DNA from: CAIVND01 sp035532075
Lineage (GTDB): Bacteria > Actinomycetota > Acidimicrobiia > Acidimicrobiales > Bog-793
Direction of reading: 5' to 3'
Assembly: GCA_035532075.1 (NCBI GenBank)
Contig: DATKRV010000098.1
Location: 62,001 to 126,000, forward strand
Length of the DNA stretch: 64,000 nt
Each line of letters opens with the position of its first letter. Position 1 is the stretch's first letter. The notes under the pieces were generated by a model. The model saw only the letters and a program-made list of their open reading frames with translations, was not told where the DNA came from and ran no database searches. The position numbers and the translations under genes are program-made. Below are positions 49,726-57,913 of the stretch, in pieces.

Positions 49726-51129
49726 TCAGCTCGCCTTGCTCACCGAACTCATGTTGAACCCATCGACGCGAAGCGGAGGCGCCTCGACACGGTTCATCCA
49801 TTCCCCCGATTCGCGCGACAGCGCCCGGGTACTCGCACCGGCCTCACTGACGCGTCGCAACATGTCAAGCGGGCTCTCGTTGAAACGGAAGTTGTTGACG
49901 GCTCCGACAATCTCGCCGTCTTCGACGAGATAGACGCCGTCGCGGGTCAATCCGGTTAGCAAAAGCGTGGCTGGATCCACCTCGCGGATATACCAAAGAC
50001 AGGTGAGCAGGAGGGCTCGCTTGGTCGTTCGGATCAGCTCGGCCAGCTCGATCGTCGCACCAGGTAGGCGAAGACGGAGGTTGTCGATCGGCGGAGTGAA
50101 CGCTTGCCCGGAACGTTTCGCACCGGCGCGGTGATAGCGCAGCCGCTCGAGCACGCCATCATGGATCCAGTTCGTAACATCAAGCGGCGCGCCATTGTCA
50201 AAGACCGAGACATCTGTGCTCGATCCGCCGGTCATCAAGAACGGCGCACAGGCGATCCCCGGGAGTGACGGGTCACTCGAAAGTTCGAGAGGGAGATCCA
50301 TCAGCCGTTCGCCGACCCGCGTCTCGCCATGACCGCGCGAGAAGACGTTGCCACCATCTTCGGCCTCGCGACCGCTCAACGCGCGCCAGAGCTCAACGAC
50401 AAGATCCGCCGTTGCGTCGGGTGGCAAGATCACCTCGTGGCGACCAGCTGGCAGATCGATCCGATGCGACGCCACACCAAGACGCGCGTCGAGGTGCTCG
50501 TAGATCGCGTTGACCTCGATATCCGCGAGGTCCTCGGTTCCCCTGCCCACCCATGACGAGGCGAGACCGGCGCGGTCTCTTGCAACGAGTTCAAAGGACC
50601 CGGTCGCCTGCTCGTGCCGAAGGCGGATACCGCTCGAGGTGCCGAGGTAGACCGTCTCGATCTCATGCGTTGCAAAGCCTGCAAGTAACTGACCCTTCGC
50701 GCGGGCGCGCAAAAAACAGTCCCCGAGGTCCTTGACGAGCGGGCCAAAGCTGCCAAAATCGGTCATCCGCGGAGCCAGTTCGAAGTCACCTGCTGCCGGG
50801 GAACCGGGAATCAGCGGTGCTGCGTCTGGTGCTGGATCACTCGATCGTGCGCGCGCACGGGCAGATTCGACGAGTTCGCGCGCGTCGACGTGGCCAGAGC
50901 GGCTTGAAATGCCAACGGCCCTGCCGCCACCGTGATCATGGAACACGGCAACGATCACCCGCCGTTCGCGCCGCATCCCGTTCGTGGTCGTCGAATTGTT
51001 GGCAAATCTCACGTCTGCATCGAACCGGTCCTCGACAAGTACGACGCAGCCGAGTGGTGCGGCCTCGGCGAGTACCCTTTCGATGATCACGCCCGCCGGA
51101 TCGAGCGCGCCAACGAGTTGCCCGTTCAC
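49726..51129 (-). CDS. TldE/PmbA-type metalloprotease subunit
   Basis: 467 residues of the TldD/TldE family. TldE subunits have the same fold as TldD but lack the HExxxH zinc motif, and none is present here. Landmarks are VFHDHGGGRAVGISSRSGHVDA, FATHEIETVYLGTSSGIRLRHEQATGSFELVAR, HEVILPPDATADLVVELW, and the C-terminal VDPATLLLTGLTRDGVYLVEDGEIVGAVNNFRFNESPLDML. It pairs with TldD to cleave unfolded or modified peptides. The GTG at 51129 overlaps the tldD stop (GTGA). Confidence 0.9.
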   Translation of the reverse strand: MNGQLVGALDPAGVIIERVLAEAAPLGCVVLVEDRFDADVRFANNSTTTNGMRRERRVIVAVFHDHGGGRAVGISSRSGHVDARELVESARARARSSDPAPDAAPLIPGSPAAGDFELAPRMTDFGSFGPLVKDLGDCFLRARAKGQLLAGFATHEIETVYLGTSSGIRLRHEQATGSFELVARDRAGLASSWVGRGTEDLADIEVNAIYEHLDARLGVASHRIDLPAGRHEVILPPDATADLVVELWRALSGREAEDGGNVFSRGHGETRVGERLMDLPLELSSDPSLPGIACAPFLMTGGSSTDVSVFDNGAPLDVTNWIHDGVLERLRYHRAGAKRSGQAFTPPIDNLRLRLPGATIELAELIRTTKRALLLTCLWYIREVDPATLLLTGLTRDGVYLVEDGEIVGAVNNFRFNESPLDMLRRVSEAGASTRALSRESGEWMNRVEAPPLRVDGFNMSSVSKAS

Positions 51130-52628
51130 CGACCGGACTCCTGTTTGGCGTTGAGCACGCGGACATTGGCAAACAGTGCGGAGGGACAACCGTGACTCAC
51201 CGGTGCAATCTGGCCGGGTTGGCCCTTTCCGCAGTTCATCGCTCCTCCAAGCAGATAGGTGGATGATCCTCCGAGGGCAACGAGCGAACCCCAGAAGTCC
51301 GTTGTTGTCGCCTGGTAGGCAACATCTCGCAGCTGGGAGACGATCTTGCCTTCGTCGATGAGAAAGAATCGCTGGCCGGTGAACTGGAAGTTGTAGCGCT
51401 GCATGTCGATCGACCAGCTCTTGTCCCCAACGATGTAGATACCCCGCCTCACCCCGGCAATGAGCTCGGGTGTGCTTGGACCATTCCCCTGCGCTGGTTT
51501 GAGCGAGACGTTGGCCATCCGCTGGATGGGAGACATGAGCGGAGAACAGCCGAACGCGCAGCCATTGGACGAACCGAGTGCCGCCTCGTGCGCGATCTGA
51601 CGGTCGAGCTGGTATCCGACGAGCACCCCATCCCGGACGAGGTCGAACTCCTGGGCCTTGACCCCCTCATCGTCGAATCCGATCGTCGCGAGTCCGTAGG
51701 GCGTTACGCGGTCGCCGGTGATCTGCATCAGTTCAGACCCGTAGCGCAAGGACCCGAGCTGATCGAAGGTCGCGAACGAGGTTCCTGCATAGGCCGCCTC
51801 GTAGCCGAGTGCCCGATCGAGTTCGGTCGCGTGCCCGACAGACTCATGGATCGTCAGCCAGAGGTTTGTCGGGTCGATGACGAGGTCGAACTCTCCCGGT
51901 TCGACCGAGGGCGAAGCGAGCTTCTCCTCTAACAGCTGGGGAATCGCCGCGATCTCGGACTCGAAATCCCACGTCGTGCCCGACAGGTACTCATAGCCCC
52001 GTCCCACCGGTGGAGCGACGGTCCGCATCGTCTCGAAGTCCGCATCGCGCAGCGAAAGTGCCTCGAGGGTCGGGTGAATCCGCACCCTTCGCTGGTTCGC
52101 CACGGTACCGGCGAGGTTCGCGAAATGCTTGTTCTCATTGACGCCGTGCAGCGAGGCGGTGACATGATCAACGCCCGGTGCCGCCATCAGCCGCTCGCTC
52201 CACGAAACGAACAACGCGACGCGCTGATCAAGGGGAACCGAGGTCGGATCAATCTCGAATGGCGAAACGAACTCGACGGAACCATAGGAGGGTTCAGGAG
52301 CCAGTTCGACGAATCGTCGGCGCGACCCAGCGGTGACTCGCGCCGCCTCGATCGCCACATCCACGGCTCGCGCGACGGCATCCTTGGTCAGCTCGATGGT
52401 TCCGGCGAATCCGATCGAACCGTCGATGACGACGCGCACGCCGACGCCGATCTCAACATCGTCGGTCGCCCCCTCGACCAAAGCGTCACGCAGGACGAGG
52501 TACTGCTCTCTGATCTGCTCGATGCGGATCTCCGCATCGCTTGCTCCCCTCGACTGTGCACGCTCAAGCACAACCGCATCGAGTTCGCCAAGGGGCAAAG
52601 CGAGAAACTCCTCATCGAGAGTTGCCAC
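51126..52628 (-). CDS. tldD: TldD-type zinc metalloprotease subunit
   Basis: 500 residues. Catalytic subunit of the TldD/TldE protease, with the zinc motif HESVGH (in LWLTIHESVGHATELDRALGYE) and the downstream cysteines in GGAMNCGKGQPGQ and VSHGCPSALF. N-terminal landmarks include VEIGVGVRVVIDGSIGFAGTIEL. It forms a heterodimer with the product of the next gene and acts in peptide maturation or turnover. Two genes in one operon with a GTGA overlap. Confidence 0.94.
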   Translation of the reverse strand: MATLDEEFLALPLGELDAVVLERAQSRGASDAEIRIEQIREQYLVLRDALVEGATDDVEIGVGVRVVIDGSIGFAGTIELTKDAVARAVDVAIEAARVTAGSRRRFVELAPEPSYGSVEFVSPFEIDPTSVPLDQRVALFVSWSERLMAAPGVDHVTASLHGVNENKHFANLAGTVANQRRVRIHPTLEALSLRDADFETMRTVAPPVGRGYEYLSGTTWDFESEIAAIPQLLEEKLASPSVEPGEFDLVIDPTNLWLTIHESVGHATELDRALGYEAAYAGTSFATFDQLGSLRYGSELMQITGDRVTPYGLATIGFDDEGVKAQEFDLVRDGVLVGYQLDRQIAHEAALGSSNGCAFGCSPLMSPIQRMANVSLKPAQGNGPSTPELIAGVRRGIYIVGDKSWSIDMQRYNFQFTGQRFFLIDEGKIVSQLRDVAYQATTTDFWGSLVALGGSSTYLLGGAMNCGKGQPGQIAPVSHGCPSALFANVRVLNAKQESGR

Positions 52629-52744
52629 CCAACCTCCAGCTCCATATCAGTCGTCGGCGATGCCCCAATACCATCCGAGCACACGGGGACTGGGAGATCT
52701 CACGCTAGCCGTATCGATACCCGATGGCGAGCCGACCAAATATT

Positions 52745-54736
52745 CTACGAGGCAGCAAGTTCGCTCTCGACATAATCGCCCTGTTGGTTTGACCATGTTG
52801 CGAACATCTCGGCATAACGACCGCGGTTCGCAAGGAGATCATCATGCGAACCAATCTCGACGATCTCGCCGAGCTCGACAACAACGATGCGATTCGCACG
52901 CATCGCGGTCGTGAGGCGATGGGCGATCAGGATTGCCGTGCGTCCCTCGAGTAGGCGATCGAGGGCTGCCTCGACCTTCGTTTCGGATTTGAGGTCAAGG
53001 TTTGATGTTGCCTCGTCAAGGACGAGGACACGCGGACCCGCGATGAATGCCCTCGCTAACGCGATGAGCTGACGCTCTCCGGACGCGAGGGACTGGCCGC
53101 GCTCGTGGACCTCGGTGTGCATCCCGTTGGGAAGTCGATCGATCAGCTCCTGGAGTCCAACGGCATGGAGCGCCACGGCGATCTCGGCATCGGTCGCCTC
53201 GGGCCGCGCGAAGGCGATGTTGTCCCGGATCGACCCCGAGAAGAGAAATGCCTCCTGAGGAACAACGCCAAGTTGGCTGCGCAGAGAATGCAGCGTCACC
53301 GCATCGAGACGATGACCGTCGATCATGACCGAACCTTCGGTCGGATCATAGAAACGCGTCACAAGTTTTGCGATGGTGGACTTGCCCGCACCCGTCGCGC
53401 CGACAAATGCGATGATCTCACCGGATGCGATATGCAAGTTGACATGTTTGAGAACCGGCACCTTCGGGTCATAGCCGAACGACACATCGTCGAAGTCGAT
53501 CTTGCCCTCGATCAAAGGAAGCTCGTAGGCCCCTTCGGATTCGGAGACCGTCGGCTCTGTCTCGAGAAGCGTCCGCAGCTTCGTCACGGCCGCCTGCCCC
53601 TGTTGGTAGGTGTTGTAGAGCTGAACGAGCTGCTGAATCGGCTGGAAGAACGACCCGAGGTACAAGATGAACGCCGTCAAAACTCCAATGGTGAGATGGT
53701 GATGAAGCACCATGTCGCCCCCGATGAGCAACAGGGCGAGCTGTCCGCCCAGGCCAATCAGGTCAGACGAAGCCGTGTAGGCAGCGGTGACCTTGGCACT
53801 CGTCCGGTTCGCCGCCCGGTATCGTCCAACGACGTTTCGGTGATGAATGACGTTGTTGCGCTGACGGTTGTATGCCGCGACGATACGCACGCCCGAGAGA
53901 CTTTCCGCGATATCTCCGATGACTCCGGCGAGCGTGTCGCGCACGAGGAGATAGGTCCGCGCAGAGGCGGAACGGAACCACAGGGAGGTCGAGATCAAAG
54001 CAGGCAGCACGAGCACACAGGTGATCAGCGCGAGACGTACGTTGTAGGTGAAAAGGATCGTCGTGACCACGACCATGGTCAGGCCCTGGATGCAAAACTG
54101 CGCAAGACCATCCTGGAGAAGCTGTTGGAGCACCTCGATGTCCGCGGTCATGCGCGTCATGATGACGCCTGCCTTCTCATCGGTGAAATAGTCAAGCGAG
54201 AGACGCTGGATGTGCGAGAACACCTTGACACGAAGGTCATTCATGACGTAAGCGGCGAGTCTGCCGGTATTTCGCACCCGTTTACGTTCGACCAAGACGG
54301 TGAGAATGACCGCTGCAAGATACGCGAACCCGGTGATCACGATCACGCTGAGATGGTGATGGGGATGGGCAGCGGTACCGATACCGTTGTCGATTCCGAC
54401 CTGAGTGAGATAGGGGCCGGTCTGGAATCCGATCGTCTCGATGGTAAGGAAGAGCAGCGACCACACCGCAATCGACCAGCGCGCCCGCACGAGGGACCAG
54501 AGGGTCAACCGCCCCCTGTCTTGGTTGCGCGGCGTGTAGCGCGCGGTCGGACGCGGATGGACCGGTTCCGTTGTGAGGAGCTTTTGGACCGCCCCCTCGA
54601 GTTCAGGTGGAATGCCAGCGAAGGGGGCTCCACCGGGAGCTCCGTGCGCGCCCGGACCTGGACCGGTTCCAAATCCCGCCGAGGGATTGCCACGTATACC
54701 GGACCACATGCCACCTCCTCCAAAGCCCATTCCCAT
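52745..54736 (-). CDS. ABC exporter half-transporter (permease-ATPase), second subunit
   Basis: 663 residues. A Gly/Pro-rich N-terminus (about 1-45) precedes six membrane segments (about 80-360) and an ATPase domain. Walker A is GATGAGKS, Walker B LVLDEATSNLD with the catalytic Glu intact, and the H-loop His is present (LIAHRLTT). The signature reads LASGERQ instead of LSGGQ. Its ATG overlaps the stop of the first half-transporter (TAATG), so the two form a heterodimer. Probable efflux of a drug or lipid. Confidence 0.9.
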   Translation of the reverse strand: MGMGFGGGGMWSGIRGNPSAGFGTGPGPGAHGAPGGAPFAGIPPELEGAVQKLLTTEPVHPRPTARYTPRNQDRGRLTLWSLVRARWSIAVWSLLFLTIETIGFQTGPYLTQVGIDNGIGTAAHPHHHLSVIVITGFAYLAAVILTVLVERKRVRNTGRLAAYVMNDLRVKVFSHIQRLSLDYFTDEKAGVIMTRMTADIEVLQQLLQDGLAQFCIQGLTMVVVTTILFTYNVRLALITCVLVLPALISTSLWFRSASARTYLLVRDTLAGVIGDIAESLSGVRIVAAYNRQRNNVIHHRNVVGRYRAANRTSAKVTAAYTASSDLIGLGGQLALLLIGGDMVLHHHLTIGVLTAFILYLGSFFQPIQQLVQLYNTYQQGQAAVTKLRTLLETEPTVSESEGAYELPLIEGKIDFDDVSFGYDPKVPVLKHVNLHIASGEIIAFVGATGAGKSTIAKLVTRFYDPTEGSVMIDGHRLDAVTLHSLRSQLGVVPQEAFLFSGSIRDNIAFARPEATDAEIAVALHAVGLQELIDRLPNGMHTEVHERGQSLASGERQLIALARAFIAGPRVLVLDEATSNLDLKSETKVEAALDRLLEGRTAILIAHRLTTAMRANRIVVVELGEIVEIGSHDDLLANRGRYAEMFATWSNQQGDYVESELAAS

Positions 54737-56646
54737 TAGAGCCTCGGTTCCTTGTCTGTCGCGTCGAGTTCTTCTCCCTCGTCTGCCAGCACTCGGGCGA
54801 GCACCTCGGCGTAGCGGCGGTCATTCGCGAGCAGCTCTGCGTGGGGTCCACTTGCGATGACCGAGCCGTTCTCGATGAGTACGACACGATCGGCGAGGCC
54901 GATCGTCGCGAGGCGATGCGCGATGATGATCGTCGTTCGGTATTCGAGAAGGTCCACGAGGGCATGGTGGATGCGCTGCTCGACCTGGACATCGATTGCA
55001 CTCGTCGCATCGTCGAGCACCAGGATCGGCGGATTCAACAAGAGCGTTCGCGCGATCGCAATACGCTGACGCTGTCCGCCAGAGAGCGTATAACCGCGCT
55101 CACCGACAATGCTCTCGTAACCTCCTGGGAGTCGCGCGATGAAGCCGTGTGCATCTGCGGCCTTCGCGGCCGCGATGACCTCGTCCATCGTCGCGTCGGG
55201 TCGGCCATAGGCGATGTTTTCACGTATCGACACCGAGAAGAGAAATGGCTCGTCAAGGACGATTCCGACGTTTGCCCGAAGGCTCGCAACCGTGAAGTCG
55301 CGGATGTCACTCCCGTCGATCGTGATCGCGCCATCGGAGACGTCATAGGACCGATTGAGTAGGCGCGCGACGGTCGATTTGCCGGCGCCCGTGCGCCCAA
55401 CGAGCGCAACGGTCTCTCCCGGTGTGACCTCGAGATCGAAATGCGACAGTACCGGTGCTCCGCCGGCATAATGAAAACTGACATCACGGAAGCTGACCCT
55501 GCCGCGACAGTCAAGCAGGTCGTGGGCATTCGGTCGATCGACGATCTCTGGTTTGTGGTCGAGCACCTCGTAGATCCGCTTTGCCGATGCCGAGGCGCGC
55601 TGACCGTTCATGATGATCATTCCGAGCTGGCGGAACGGAGACTGGAACAAGAGCATGTAGGCCTGGAAGGTGAACAGCGTTCCGACTCCCATGTGTCCGT
55701 GGATGACGAGAATCCCTCCATAGAGCAAGATAACCGCCAGGCCAACCCGTGGGAGGTTCTCGAGCGTCGGGGCCCAGGTACCGCGAATGTCCGCGTCCTT
55801 GATATACGCCCATCGCAATCGATCCGCAGTTCCCGCCAGCGCGGAGAGTTCTGCCTGCTCCGCTGCGAATGATTTGACGACTCGGACGCCACTGACGTTC
55901 TCTTCAACGATTGTCGCTACCTCTGCAAGCCTCGCCTGGATGACCCACGAGACGGGAAAGATCTTCTTGCGCATGATGACACCGACCACGAGCGTGATTG
56001 GAAGTGAGAGCATGGTGACGAGCGACAATGGAACGTTGATCAGGAACATCTCGACGAAGGCAATCAGAACGACTGCGCATTGCACAAATACAGTCGGTGC
56101 CATGACAAGGTACTGCTGGACCGATCGAACGTCAGAGTTGGCGCGCGAGATCAGTTGACCGATCTGCACCGAATCATAAAAGGGAAATGAGAGTCCCATG
56201 TAATGCTCGTAGACAACGTTTCTGAGGTCGTATTCGAACTCATAGGCGGTCATAAGCAGCATCCTGCGGCCGGTGTAATTCGATATTTCGCGTACAGCAA
56301 TGAGAATCACGAGCATCACGGCAAAATGCGACAGGATTCCGAAGTTCGCTCCTGCGAGCGAACCTGTGATGTGCAATCTGTTGATCGCCTGTCCGAGAAT
56401 CTTTGGAATCTGCACCTGCGTTAGCAGCGCGATGAACGACATCACCAAGGATCCAAGCCACATCGCGCGGTGTGAGCGCACAATTGGCCATGAGCGCATG
56501 ATCCACGATTTTGTCTTGTCGGGGTCTATCGTCGCCCTCGGCGCCTCAAAGAGTGGCTCCTCGGCAATTGGCTCAAAATCACGTTGTGACAGCGCTTCGA
56601 AAAACTTCTGGTTATCTGGTCCTGTCAGAAGTTGCGCTGGCTTCAT
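54736..56646 (-). CDS. ABC exporter half-transporter (permease-ATPase), first subunit
   Basis: 636 residues. Six membrane segments (about 55-340), then an ATPase domain with Walker A GRTGAGKS, a canonical signature LSGGQRQRIAIARTLL, and Walker B LVLDDATSAID in which Asp replaces the catalytic Glu. With the partner's odd signature this forms one degenerate and one active ATP site, as in TM287/288-type heterodimeric exporters. It starts with an ATGA overlap at the end of the MarR gene, which probably controls it. Confidence 0.92.
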   Translation of the reverse strand: MKPAQLLTGPDNQKFFEALSQRDFEPIAEEPLFEAPRATIDPDKTKSWIMRSWPIVRSHRAMWLGSLVMSFIALLTQVQIPKILGQAINRLHITGSLAGANFGILSHFAVMLVILIAVREISNYTGRRMLLMTAYEFEYDLRNVVYEHYMGLSFPFYDSVQIGQLISRANSDVRSVQQYLVMAPTVFVQCAVVLIAFVEMFLINVPLSLVTMLSLPITLVVGVIMRKKIFPVSWVIQARLAEVATIVEENVSGVRVVKSFAAEQAELSALAGTADRLRWAYIKDADIRGTWAPTLENLPRVGLAVILLYGGILVIHGHMGVGTLFTFQAYMLLFQSPFRQLGMIIMNGQRASASAKRIYEVLDHKPEIVDRPNAHDLLDCRGRVSFRDVSFHYAGGAPVLSHFDLEVTPGETVALVGRTGAGKSTVARLLNRSYDVSDGAITIDGSDIRDFTVASLRANVGIVLDEPFLFSVSIRENIAYGRPDATMDEVIAAAKAADAHGFIARLPGGYESIVGERGYTLSGGQRQRIAIARTLLLNPPILVLDDATSAIDVQVEQRIHHALVDLLEYRTTIIIAHRLATIGLADRVVLIENGSVIASGPHAELLANDRRYAEVLARVLADEGEELDATDKEPRL

Positions 56647-57125
56647 AGACCATCGGCCTCATTGCGCGCCCGCTTCACAAGACGCGCCGCCCGGCGCGTG
56701 TCGAGCGCCGCAGCCCAAAGCGACAGGTCGTCGATCAGTTTGTACGCCTGCCCCTCATCGACAAACCCGGCAACGTGCATGAGCCTTTCGATCACCGACT
56801 CGTCTGCTGCGACAAGCACCGCCCGACCCGCTTCGGTCAGGTCGAGAGAGACCTTGCGCCGGTCAAGGTGGGAGTGCGACCTGATGATAAGACCACGGTT
56901 GACCAGTCCATCAACGACTGCGGTCACACTCGGAGCGCTCACCTCGAGTTTGCGTGCGAGCGTCGTCGATGCCTCGGCACCCTCTGCGAGCTGGAAAAGC
57001 ATGCGGTACTGCGCCGAGGAGAGATCGACCACGGCAAGTGCCGCGTCCACCTGGCGTCCAAGGCGCGCCGCGGTGCGGGCGACCGTGCTGGAGTTTTGGG
57101 TACGCGAGATTTGTTTGTTGGTCAC
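56643..57125 (-). CDS. MarR-family transcriptional regulator
   Basis: 160 residues with the MarR winged helix: LSSAQYRMLFQLAEGAEASTTLARKLEVSAPSVTAVVDGLVNRGLIIRSHSHLDRRKVSLDLTEAG, including the wing motif DRRKVSLDLT. It overlaps the first exporter subunit (ATGA), so it likely represses its own operon and is released by a ligand the exporter handles. The GTG start has no ribosome-binding site; TAGTCT lies 9-14 bases upstream (minus strand), so the mRNA could be leaderless. Confidence 0.92.
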   Translation of the reverse strand: MTNKQISRTQNSSTVARTAARLGRQVDAALAVVDLSSAQYRMLFQLAEGAEASTTLARKLEVSAPSVTAVVDGLVNRGLIIRSHSHLDRRKVSLDLTEAGRAVLVAADESVIERLMHVAGFVDEGQAYKLIDDLSLWAAALDTRRAARLVKRARNEADGL

Positions 57126-57217
57126 ATATTTAGACTAGCAAACTACTTTTCTCCGCTGGCCGGTTTTTCGGGGGTGTTTCGGGCGACAACGGCCGTTCCA
57201 GGTGACCGGTGGCCACC

Positions 57218-57568
57218 TCAGATGATCGCTGCCACCGCTTCGGTCTCGGAGATGATCGCCAGTTCGGACTCGACCCACGCTCGCATGCCACCGGCAAGGT
57301 TGACCGTCCGGTATCCCACGCCGGCGAGTGCCGCGGCCGCGCGCGCCGAGCGACCACCTCCCCGGCAGACGCAGACAACAACGCGATCGACCGGAATCTC
57401 TTGGTACCGAAGCTCGAGTTCACCAAGCGCGATGTGATGCGCGAGCGGCGCGTGGCCGGCCTTCCATTCATCATCCTCGCGAACGTCGAGCAGATAGCTG
57501 CCCCGCTGTAACAACTCATCTGCCTCGATCGGAGTCACCTCTTCGAGCTTGTCTGAATCTGAAGTCAC
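57218..57568 (-). CDS. Single-domain rhodanese-like protein
   Basis: 116 residues from a GTG with GGAGGA upstream. One rhodanese domain: ITPIEADELLQ-like VTPIEADELLQRGSYLLDVREDDEWKAGHAP, and the active loop CRGGGRSARAA with the sulfur-accepting Cys, then GYRTVNLAGGMRAW. It should carry persulfide sulfur in the cytoplasm. Possible partner of the ThiF-type enzyme at 14.3 kb, but there is no direct link. Confidence 0.9.
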   Translation of the reverse strand: MTSDSDKLEEVTPIEADELLQRGSYLLDVREDDEWKAGHAPLAHHIALGELELRYQEIPVDRVVVCVCRGGGRSARAAAALAGVGYRTVNLAGGMRAWVESELAIISETEAVAAII

Positions 57569-57913
57569 GTATCCTCCAACGTCTGTTTCCCCATCACAAA
57601 CCAAGATGTCCAAGCAGGTTAGCGGGAATGCAGACTGTGAGAGAAAAGACCCTCGAGACAGCTCGAGTATCTGGTCCAGTTCCTCCTTCGCTCTGGTCGT
57701 TTCGATCAGCCATCTGCACGCCTCTCATCCGGGCCACGGATGCCTCCCCGCCTCGGAGGGGTCGAAGCTCTTTTCCGCAATTGGGAGATCTGGGAGGGAC
57801 GCGCCCACAAGAGAGACGTCGAGCGCGACGCACCCTTGCCTCTCTCCCCATTACGATCAATCGCAACGAACGAGCCGACTAGGTCACACTCAATCGACTC
57901 CTAGGGAGGTCCG
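57569..57913. other. Divergent intergenic region between rhodanese and murT-gatD genes
   Basis: 345 bases with no convincing gene. It should contain the promoters for both neighbours. A GC-rich inverted repeat (CCTCC...GGAGG near 57744-57758) is visible. The end carries TAGGGAGGT, the strong ribosome-binding site of murT-gatD. Confidence 0.45.

Noticed and set aside
53105..54739. 544-codon open frame on the plus strand
   Set aside because: Fully antisense to an ABC transporter gene with intact Walker motifs; the product is low-complexity and charged without any recognisable fold.
57594..57866. 90-codon minus-strand frame in the rhodanese-murT gap
   Set aside because: Arg-rich, no start signal and no family resemblance; the region should be promoter DNA.
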